This document shows, one piece after another, positions 1 through 4,788 of a DNA stretch of 6,831 nt; position 1 is the first letter of the stretch, and each line of letters starts with the position of its first letter. Source of the stretch: Pseudomonadota bacterium (GTDB lineage Bacteria; Bdellovibrionota_C; UBA2361; OMII01); NCBI GenBank assembly GCA_027486155.1, contig JAIXPR010000232.1:1-6831 (forward strand). Reading direction: 5' to 3'. A program made the translations under genes and the position numbers. Below the pieces are notes generated by a model. That model was not told where the DNA came from. It did no database searches and saw nothing but the letters and a program-made list of their open reading frames with translations.

Positions 1-7
1 AAACGTC

Positions 8-703
8 ATGACCGAATTTTTCTCTCATCCTTGGTATCTCGCGATAGTGCCCGCATGCGCGCTCGTGGGCGCGATCGTCGTGAGTAAGGTACTCAACATC
101 TCCCAACTCGCCTCGCTCTTTGGAGCGCTCGCTCCCCTCGGATTACCGTATGCTGATCTCTCGGTATCCTCCCAGTCCCTGATCTCGAAACCTCCCGTGC
201 AAGTTCTAGGGGGGTGGGGGATTATGCTTGTCCTTGCGCTTATTTGGGTAGTGATGCGAGCTCTCCTTCGGGCGGTAAAGGGCCCCATGGGACTTTTTCG
301 GGTAGCGTATTCCCTTCTTCTAGTCGCGGCTGGTGGTGTCGTGCTGCTCTTGATCGTCGATCCGAAAACACTGCACACGATCGCCCCCGCGTGGAGGGAA
401 TCGTTTGGAGGCATCCTTCTCGCTACGATGGTAGCGAGCTTAGGGCTGACCTTGATTAGGGTGTTCCGTTCCGCGGCTTTTCTTGTAGTATGCTATGAGG
501 CGACAGAGATCCTCGCGAGTCAAGTCCTCTTTGAGAAGATGCCCTACGACCTTAAAAGAGATGATATCCAAAAAATTCAAAACGCGTTACCAGCCTCCCT
601 TCCGCGGGGGCTTGTTGAATCCGGGTTTGATGTACTGGTGCATGCGAGGTCCTCATCCCGGGCGGTATTTCGCTCCTCGGATTCGGTCGATCTTGAGTCT
701 TGA
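8..703 (+). CDS. Unrecognised multi-pass inner-membrane protein (231 aa)
   Basis: I do not recognise this protein and assign no function. Hydrophobic stretches suggest at least four membrane helices, at about residues 9-27, 67-85, 97-117 and 133-152, with a possible fifth at 153-172. A polar segment of about 35 residues (29-65) separates the first two. The last 55 residues are soluble, with a charged part (DLKRDDIQK, 181-189) and a Ser/Arg-rich tail, probably cytoplasmic. It ends in TGA followed directly by TAG. Only seven bases precede the ATG, so an SD site cannot be judged and a start further upstream is possible. Four helices in a protein of this size recall CvpA-like proteins, but I see no convincing CvpA motif. 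That it is a real gene rests on coherent hydrophobic periodicity over the whole frame and the lack of a plausible rival frame. Confidence 0.72.
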   Translation: MTEFFSHPWYLAIVPACALVGAIVVSKVLNISQLASLFGALAPLGLPYADLSVSSQSLISKPPVQVLGGWGIMLVLALIWVVMRALLRAVKGPMGLFRVAYSLLLVAAGGVVLLLIVDPKTLHTIAPAWRESFGGILLATMVASLGLTLIRVFRSAAFLVVCYEATEILASQVLFEKMPYDLKRDDIQKIQNALPASLPRGLVESGFDVLVHARSSSRAVFRSSDSVDLES

Positions 704-812
704 TAGAGGCGCCCACCTCCTCGCGCCCGACTTGAGTGTTGGTCAGAGATCGACGGGTGGTAGCCATCGCCACGCTCGTTTCGATTTCTTAGGATGAATC
801 ATGAGATTCCCG
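704..812. other. Convergent intergenic gap
   Basis: This gap of 109 bases lies between two genes that point at each other, where a terminator would be expected. The only candidate is an imperfect hairpin at 757-773: arms GTGGT and GCCAC with one G-T wobble and a 7-nt loop. An extra 3-bp pairing (753-755 with 777-779) lies outside it across an internal loop. The moderately T-rich stretch TTTCGATTTCTT follows at 779-790. It is weaker than a classical intrinsic terminator. I see no small gene here. Confidence 0.35.
757..790 (+). terminator. Weak candidate terminator after the first gene
   Basis: A stem of four Watson-Crick pairs plus one wobble (757-761 with 769-773, loop 762-768) is followed by a broken T-rich tail. 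It lies about 55 nt past the stop of the upstream membrane protein. The stem is short and the T run is interrupted, so this is a guess based mainly on its place between convergent genes. Confidence 0.2.
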
Positions 813-1100
813 CTACGACCGACGGTGCCTGACGATCTCGAGCGCTACAAGGATACCTGACACAGAGAGGAGCCCAATCCCCCCAAGCGAGACGATCTGA
901 TAAAAGCTCTGCTTCGATTCTAGTCGCTCAAGGAGGACGGGATCCAAGGTGCCCATCTCGACCCGTTTGCGATGAAGAGCATCGACCGCCTCCTTGAAGT
1001 AAGCCCCTTTGCGATATCCCATGATGAGGTTCCCGCTGCCGATGACCAGGAATAGAAGGGCGGCGAGGGTGATGCCTGTGAGGTGTCTTCGGTGACGCAT
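813..1100 (-). CDS. Small two-helix membrane protein (95 aa), unknown function
   Basis: The predicted protein has two hydrophobic helices, at about residues 8-28 and 67-88, joined by a charged stretch of about 38 residues that looks largely helical. The two ends are basic: RHRR follows the first Met (2-5) and RHRR recurs just before the last residue (91-94). By the positive-inside rule both termini would be cytoplasmic and the charged middle would lie outside the membrane, although that middle also carries several Lys and Arg. The start is the ATG that opens this basic-then-hydrophobic N-terminus. No clear SD site precedes it; on its strand the bases before the ATG read CGCTATATCTCT. It is convergent with the first gene and divergent from the pyrimidine operon, so it is probably expressed separately. 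I do not recognise the family. Confidence 0.6.
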   Translation of the reverse strand: MRHRRHLTGITLAALLFLVIGSGNLIMGYRKGAYFKEAVDALHRKRVEMGTLDPVLLERLESKQSFYQIVSLGGIGLLSVSGILVALEIVRHRRS

Positions 1101-1303
1101 AGAGATATAGCGAAACGTTCGATGAAGAGGGGCGCTTCGCCAGCCTCCCGAAAGCGAAGATCTCCCGTCCTCGGAGGGTCCTCGTATCTCGTATCCACAC
1201 TATACCTCGCTCCGCTGCGGAGAGAACATAATTCCGCGCAGAGCCCGCGGTGAGGACTAACTTCAGTCTGGTGCAAAGAAGAGCACCGCTATAAGAGATA
1301 TTT
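1101..1303. promoter_or_regulatory. Divergent intergenic region, likely promoter and leader of the pyr operon
   Basis: These 203 bases separate divergent genes, so promoters for both should lie here, but no strong -35/-10 pair is visible. Visible structure includes two overlapping direct repeats: GTCCTCG at 1167-1173 and 1178-1184, and TCGTATC twice in tandem at 1182-1195. There is also a run of short inverted repeats: CCTC-G-GAGG (1169-1177), CTCCGC-T-GCGGAG (1210-1222), CCGCG/CGCGG with a 7-nt loop (1234-1250) and GGTGC/GCACC with an 8-nt loop (1270-1287). Possible -10 elements are TATAGT on the - strand (1199-1204) and TATAAG on the + strand (1290-1295), neither with a good -35. I see no supported gene inside. 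Confidence 0.5.
1182..1195. repeat. Tandem 7-bp direct repeat (TCGTATC x2)
   Basis: Two exact adjacent copies of TCGTATC. They overlap the second copy of another 7-bp direct repeat (GTCCTCG at 1167-1173 and 1178-1184). They sit just inside the possible - strand -10 box TATAGT (1199-1204), a position that would suit an operator. Two short copies can also arise by chance. Confidence 0.4.
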
Positions 1304-1726
1304 ATGAGCGAAGAGGCCGTTGAAATCCCGGCGCCACAATCTGTTGAGCAACCTTTAGCGCCCCAGAAGGCGGTCGCTAAGGGAGACCCCCTAGTTCGAC
1401 TTTGCCTGGTGGCGCTCCTGTTATTTGTTGGTTACAAGGTAGTGCCATTCTACTACTATTACTTCGACATCAAGAGTAAGTGTGCGCAGGTATTACAAAA
1501 CGCCGATGTGCGGTCCGATGAGGAACTTCGCCGGGAGTGGTTGGAGGTTGTTCGTAACCACGGTATCGAGAAGGAGCCCCGAGATATCGGTATACAGAGG
1601 ATTGGTGGGCGGATAAAAATGTGGCTAAACTACCAGGAGGAGCTTGATGTGTCCCTACTGGGCCATCATTTTACCCTCTACACCTTTGATTTTACGCCCT
1701 CGGCAGAGGCAGGTGACGAGGAGTAA
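1304..1726 (+). CDS. Single-pass membrane protein of unknown function, first gene of the pyr operon (140 aa)
   Basis: The order is a Pro/Ala/Glu-rich N-terminal segment (1-28), a single membrane helix (about 30-48), a run of four tyrosines (50-53) at the membrane boundary, and a soluble domain (about 55-130). That domain has a charged helix (70-85) and then probable strands around GGRIKMWLNY and HHFTLYTFDF; the C-terminus is acidic. The N-terminus is probably cytoplasmic and the C-terminal domain outside the inner membrane. The general plan resembles small anchored proteins such as the DUF4845 type, but I cannot claim membership. It stops 12 nt before pyrR on the same strand and its end carries part of the pyrR ribosome site, so co-transcription is likely. 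No strong SD site precedes its ATG; TATAAG lies 8 nt upstream, which would also fit a leaderless or near-leaderless mRNA. The function is unknown, and neighbourhood alone does not make it a pyrimidine protein. Confidence 0.75.
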   Translation: MSEEAVEIPAPQSVEQPLAPQKAVAKGDPLVRLCLVALLLFVGYKVVPFYYYYFDIKSKCAQVLQNADVRSDEELRREWLEVVRNHGIEKEPRDIGIQRIGGRIKMWLNYQEELDVSLLGHHFTLYTFDFTPSAEAGDEE

Positions 1727-1738
1727 GGAAATCGACGT

Positions 1739-2308
1739 ATGACAGATAAGTTTAAGCCAGTACCGAGAGAGTGGCAGGTGGTCATGGATGAGGAGACCAT
1801 CTCCCGCGCCATCTCTCGGATGAGTTACGAGATCCTTGAGAAGGATCGTGACATTAAGCACCTGGCTATCGTGGGAATCCGTACCGGGGGAGAGTATCTT
1901 GGTAAGCGCCTTCAGCAGGAGATTCAAAGGATCGAGGGCGTCGAGGTATCCTACGGAATTATCGACATCACCCTCTACCGGGACGACCTGTCGGCGGCGC
2001 AATCTCAACCGACCTTGCGGGGAACGGATCTTCCGTTCCGTATCGCGGGGTCTCGAATCGTGTTGGTAGATGACGTGCTCTTTACCGGTCGTACCATTCG
2101 TTCGGCGCTCGACGCGATAATCGATTTCGGGCGTCCCCGACGGGTGGAGCTGGCCGTGTTGTGCGACCGAGGCTACCGAGAGTTGCCGATTCAGGCTGAT
2201 TACGTTGGAAAGGTCGTTCCGTGCCAGCGTAACCAATTGGTGCGGGTACGGCTCAGCGAGATGGGGTACCGTGATGGAGCGTATCTCATCGATCGGGAGG
2301 AGCGTTAG
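1739..2308 (+). CDS. pyrR: PyrR, pyrimidine operon regulator / uracil phosphoribosyltransferase-like protein
   Basis: PyrR is a phosphoribosyltransferase-fold protein that senses UMP/UTP and represses pyr operons by binding mRNA; many members also convert uracil and PRPP to UMP. Seen here at 189 aa, close to the usual ~180, are the PRPP-binding loop VLVDDVLFTGRT (108-119), the family stretches IDITLYRDDL (75-84) and DRGYRELPI (143-151), and YVGK (155-158). The start is ATG with AAGGAA 8 nt upstream, overlapping the previous stop; there is an extra stretch of about eight residues before the usual N-terminus. Aligned from memory with Bacillus subtilis PyrR, positions tied to RNA binding read Ser26 (Thr18), Tyr30 (His22), Arg147 (Arg141) and Gln152 (Arg146), so two of the four differ strongly. 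The PRPP site looks intact. RNA binding may therefore be altered or lost, but the fold and family call are secure. Confidence 0.95.
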   Translation: MTDKFKPVPREWQVVMDEETISRAISRMSYEILEKDRDIKHLAIVGIRTGGEYLGKRLQQEIQRIEGVEVSYGIIDITLYRDDLSAAQSQPTLRGTDLPFRIAGSRIVLVDDVLFTGRTIRSALDAIIDFGRPRRVELAVLCDRGYRELPIQADYVGKVVPCQRNQLVRVRLSEMGYRDGAYLIDREER

Positions 2309-2329
2309 GCGGTCCCCCGGTTCTGAAGC

Positions 2330-2367
2330 GTCTCCTGGAGACTAAACCACGGTCTCAGCAGGTGGTT
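2330..2367 (+). promoter_or_regulatory. Two adjacent hairpins with alternative pairing
   Basis: Hairpin A: GTCTC (2330-2334), loop CTG, GAGAC (2338-2342). Hairpin B: AACCAC (2345-2350), 11-nt loop, GTGGTT (2362-2367). The loop of B contains GTCTC (2352-2356), a second exact partner for the GAGAC arm of A. This allows either a switch between pairings or a pseudoknot-like contact. The complementarity is read directly; any regulatory role is inferred. Confidence 0.4.
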
Positions 2368-2389
2368 GAATCGCTATTTCAGAAACCCT

Positions 2390-2423
2390 TCGCAAATCGG
2401 ATTTTTCGGAAGAATCTTTGCGA
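2390..2423 (+). promoter_or_regulatory. 13-bp bulged hairpin in the pyrB leader
   Basis: Outer arms TCGCAAA (2390-2396) and TTTGCGA (2417-2423) pair perfectly. After a 3-nt bulge (2397-2399), inner arms GATTTT (2400-2405) and AGAATC (2411-2416) pair with one G-T wobble, closing a 5-nt loop. It is the longest stem I found in the window. It is not followed by a T run, so it does not look like an intrinsic terminator. It ends 5 nt before GGAGGT at 2429-2434. Confidence 0.45.
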
Positions 2424-2457
2424 GAAACGGAGGTTACTCTCTTGTAAAGTTAGCTCT

Positions 2458-2474
2458 AGTGGGATTTACTCACT
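2458..2474 (+). promoter_or_regulatory. Hairpin directly before the pyrB ATG
   Basis: AGTGGG (2458-2463) pairs with CTCACT (2469-2474) through five Watson-Crick pairs and one G-T wobble around the loop ATTTA. The pyrB ATG at 2480 follows 5 nt later, so this stem occupies the place where an SD site would normally lie. It could limit ribosome access, but this is inferred from position only. Confidence 0.4.
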
Positions 2475-2479
2475 GCTCG

Positions 2480-3442
2480 ATGGTCGACCACCTGTTGGGA
2501 ATACAAGGGCTTTCGAAGAGTGAAATTTATCGGTACCTCGACACGGCACACTCGTTTGTAGAGGTATCCGAACGGGACATTAAAAAAGTTCCTACTCTCC
2601 GCGGAAAAACAATCGTCAACATCTTTTTCGAGCCGAGCACTCGAACCCTCGCGAGTTTTGATATCGCTGGTAAGCGCCTCTCCGCTGACACGATTAATGT
2701 CAGTATTGGCTCGAGCTCGGTTAAGAAGGGTGAGACGCTGCTCGATACCGTTCGCACGCTCGAATCGATGAAACCCGATGTCCTCGTCATGAGGCATTCG
2801 GAGAGTGGTGCCCCACATTTTGCCGCTCGGTGCCTTTCAAATACATCTGTTGTGAACGCTGGGGATGGTCAGCATGAACACCCAACCCAAGCGCTTCTCG
2901 ATCTTCTTACGATGCGGCAGCACTTTAAAGGGCGAGGAATAGAAGGGTTGAAGATCGGATATGTTGGCGATGTTCGGCATTCTCGTGTAGCCCGGAGCAG
3001 TGTCTGGGCTCACCTCGCACTCGGGAATGAGGTTCGGCTCATCGGTCCCAAAACTCTGGTTCCAGAGGATTTCGCTCGTGGAACTTTTGGCCCTGGGATG
3101 GTTCAGGTGTTTGATCAACTTGAGCCAGGACTTGAAGGTCTCGATGTGGTGGTTGCTTTACGTATGCAGCTTGAGCGGCAGGAGGAACACTTCGTTCCCA
3201 ACCTTGATGAATATAGTCGGGAGTATTGTATCAGCGAGCGACTTCTCTCTAAGGTCGCGCCGAACAGTATCGTCATTCATCCGGGTCCGATGAATCGAGG
3301 GACCGAGATAACGAGCGATGTCGCCGATGGTCCTCGGTCATTGATCCGGCAGCAGGTCACGAACGGAGTGGCGGTGCGCATGGCGGTTCTGTACCTCCTC
3401 GCTCGTAGCGTTCAATCCCTTGAGGAGGTTGCTCATGGCTAA
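2480..3442 (+). CDS. pyrB: Aspartate carbamoyltransferase catalytic chain
   Basis: Catalyses carbamoyl phosphate + L-aspartate to N-carbamoyl-aspartate, the committed step of the pathway, in the cytoplasm. In the 320-aa product the carbamoyl-phosphate signature FFEPSTRT is at 49-56, the substrate loop SSSVKKGET at 78-86, MRH at 104-106, HPTQ at 134-137, HSRVARS at 167-173, LRMQLER at 227-233 and HPGPMNRG at 267-274; all key sites look present. Leu57 and Asp61 stand where most relatives read Arg and Glu just after STRT. The start is chosen at ATG 2480 because family similarity begins with DHLLGIQGLS at residues 3-12. The frame stays open back to a TTG at 2366, but those 38 extra codons use AGA, CTA and TTA unlike the rest and match no family segment. 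No SD site precedes 2480. It overlaps pyrC by 8 nt. No pyrI regulatory subunit is adjacent. Confidence 0.95.
   Translation: MVDHLLGIQGLSKSEIYRYLDTAHSFVEVSERDIKKVPTLRGKTIVNIFFEPSTRTLASFDIAGKRLSADTINVSIGSSSVKKGETLLDTVRTLESMKPDVLVMRHSESGAPHFAARCLSNTSVVNAGDGQHEHPTQALLDLLTMRQHFKGRGIEGLKIGYVGDVRHSRVARSSVWAHLALGNEVRLIGPKTLVPEDFARGTFGPGMVQVFDQLEPGLEGLDVVVALRMQLERQEEHFVPNLDEYSREYCISERLLSKVAPNSIVIHPGPMNRGTEITSDVADGPRSLIRQQVTNGVAVRMAVLYLLARSVQSLEEVAHG
3422..3428 (+). promoter_or_regulatory. Ribosome binding site of pyrC inside the end of pyrB
   Basis: GAGGAGG lies 6 nt before the ATG at 3435 and within the last codons of pyrB. It is the strongest SD site in the window and decides the pyrC start: the alternative TTG at 3420 would put this site inside its own coding sequence. 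Confidence 0.85.
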
Positions 3443-4775
3443 GGCGAAACCAGTTGTTATTCTCGGAGGAAAGGTGATCGATGCTTCCTCCGATCGCGAT
3501 GGTGAGTTCGATATCTTGATCGATGACGGAAAGATCGCGGCTATCGAGAAGCCTGGTGTTCTGAAATCAAAGGCGGACGCTGACCACATCGACGCCACGG
3601 GCCAGTGGGTGATGCCAGGATGCGTTGACCTTCACGTGCACCTCCGTGAACCTGGAGAGGAGTGGAAGGAGACCATTCAAACCGGCGCCGAGGCGGCCGC
3701 GCTCGGTGGCTATACCTCTATCTGTTGCATGCCGAACACTAAGCCGGCGAACGATTCACCTGAGGTCACCCGTTTTATCCTTGAGAAAGCAAAGGCCGCG
3801 GGCGCTTCCCGCGTGCTTCCGATCGGCGCCATCTCGATGGAGCGAAAAGGCAAGCAACTCGCTCCGTACCATGAGCTCGCGAAGGCTGGGTGTGTCGCGT
3901 TTTCTGATGACGGAGATCCGGTCGAGGATGCTGGGCTCATGCGTCGGGCCCTTGAGTGGTGCTTAATGCTTGGATTGCCACTCTCCTGCCACGAGGAGGA
4001 TCGTAACTTGAGCTGTGGCGGATGTATGAACGAATCTCCTCTCTCACTCCGGTTGGGTCTGAAGGGGTTTCCAGGTGTCGCCGAGGACGTCATGATCGCC
4101 CGCGACATCGAGCTCGCTCGATTCACCAAGGGTAAGGTGCATATCTGTCACGTCTCGACCGCTCGAGGCGTCGAGCTCATTCGTCGCGCTAAGAACGACG
4201 GTATCAACATCACCTGCGAGGTAGCCCCGCACCACCTGCTCCTTAATGAGTGTTGCGTTGAGACCTACGATACCTCGTACAAGATGATGCCGCCCCTTAA
4301 GGGTGATGATGATATCGCGGGATTGCTTGATGGGTTAAAGGACGGAACGATAGACGCAATCGCGAGTGACCACGCCCCCCATCACGCCGACAGTAAGCTT
4401 GTTGAGTTTTCGCGGGCGACCGTTGGTATCCTTGGGCTCCAAACCAGCTTGCCCCTCCTCATGGAGATGGCCGCACAGGGGGTTATCTCTCGCACTCGTA
4501 TGGTGGATCTCCTTTGTTCCGGTCCATGTCGGTCATTCGGTCTTGATTACGGCACGTTGAAGATTGGGCGAGACGCCGACGTCATCGTTGTCGATCCCGC
4601 TCGAACGTGGACCTTCTCGTCAGATGAGATACGGTCGAAGTCAAAGAACAGTCCGTTTATCGGACGCACGTTGACCGGCCAGGCTCTCCACACGTTTGTC
4701 GGCGGGCGTCACGTCGTGAGCGAGGGGCGACTGGTGTCAGAGTTAGAAAACGCCGTAGCCGCGAATTCAAAATAA
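3435..4775 (+). CDS. pyrC: Dihydroorotase, type I
   Basis: Reversibly cyclises N-carbamoyl-aspartate to dihydroorotate, a zinc amidohydrolase of the cytoplasm. The 446-aa product is of usual type I length. Compared from memory with Bacillus anthracis dihydroorotase, the metal ligands appear at a constant offset of eight: His67 and His69 (in DLHVHLREPG), Asp159 (in FSDDGDP), His186 (in CHEED), His239 (in CHVST) and Asp312 (in SDHAPHH). Substrate contacts Arg71 and Asn101 (MPNTKP) are present. At 285 (YKMMPPLK) there is Met where bacterial type I enzymes usually have a substrate-contacting Asn. The ATG at 3435 has a strong SD site 6 nt upstream and overlaps the last 8 nt of pyrB, implying translational coupling. 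Type I enzymes often act in complex with PyrB, which fits the overlap. The call of active enzyme is likely because all metal ligands are intact. Confidence 0.95.
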   Translation: MAKAKPVVILGGKVIDASSDRDGEFDILIDDGKIAAIEKPGVLKSKADADHIDATGQWVMPGCVDLHVHLREPGEEWKETIQTGAEAAALGGYTSICCMPNTKPANDSPEVTRFILEKAKAAGASRVLPIGAISMERKGKQLAPYHELAKAGCVAFSDDGDPVEDAGLMRRALEWCLMLGLPLSCHEEDRNLSCGGCMNESPLSLRLGLKGFPGVAEDVMIARDIELARFTKGKVHICHVSTARGVELIRRAKNDGINITCEVAPHHLLLNECCVETYDTSYKMMPPLKGDDDIAGLLDGLKDGTIDAIASDHAPHHADSKLVEFSRATVGILGLQTSLPLLMEMAAQGVISRTRMVDLLCSGPCRSFGLDYGTLKIGRDADVIVVDPARTWTFSSDEIRSKSKNSPFIGRTLTGQALHTFVGGRHVVSEGRLVSELENAVAANSK

Positions 4776-4788
4776 GAGAGAGTGCGAT

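Larger units (their letters stand above)
2309..2479 (+). promoter_or_regulatory. Structured leader region upstream of pyrB
   Basis: These 171 bases between pyrR and the preferred pyrB start contrast with junctions of -8, 12, 13 and 1 nt elsewhere in the operon. Hand folding finds a GTCTC/GAGAC stem (2330-2342), AACCAC/GTGGTT (2345-2367), a 13-bp stem with one bulge (2390-2423) and a 6-bp stem (2458-2474) just before the ATG. GAGAC of the first stem can instead pair with GTCTC (2352-2356) in the loop of the second, so the two are potentially alternative. GGAGGT at 2429-2434 has no start codon of pyrB in register after it. No ATG occurs before 2480. The region may be a PyrR or nucleotide-responsive leader, an internal promoter, or both. 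I find no good match to the classical PyrR-binding consensus and no clear -35/-10 pair. Confidence 0.5.

Noticed and set aside
920..1276. - strand open frame overlapping the 95-aa gene
   Set aside because: It is a shadow of the membrane protein frame, with a low-complexity mix of charged residues and no domain-like pattern.
1655..2236. Long - strand open frame (193 codons) opposite pyrR
   Set aside because: pyrR on the + strand explains the region, and the antisense translation shows no family features.
2330..2343. GTCTCCTGGAGACT as a classical PyrR-binding loop
   Set aside because: It fits the consensus only if bases are inserted or deleted, and it folds as a simple 5-bp triloop stem.
2398..2408. 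T run in the pyrB leader as an intrinsic terminator
   Set aside because: The five Ts lie inside the arm and loop of the 2390-2423 hairpin and do not follow a GC-rich stem.
2366..2479. N-terminal extension of PyrB from a TTG start (38 extra codons)
   Set aside because: It has no properly spaced SD site, codon use unlike the rest of the gene, no match to the family's N-terminus and overlap with several stems. ATG 2480 gives a normal-length enzyme.
2362..2523. 53-codon GTG-started frame overlapping the pyrB start, as a leader peptide
   Set aside because: There is only a weak upstream AGCAGG, no run of regulatory codons and no conservation evidence. It can arise by chance.
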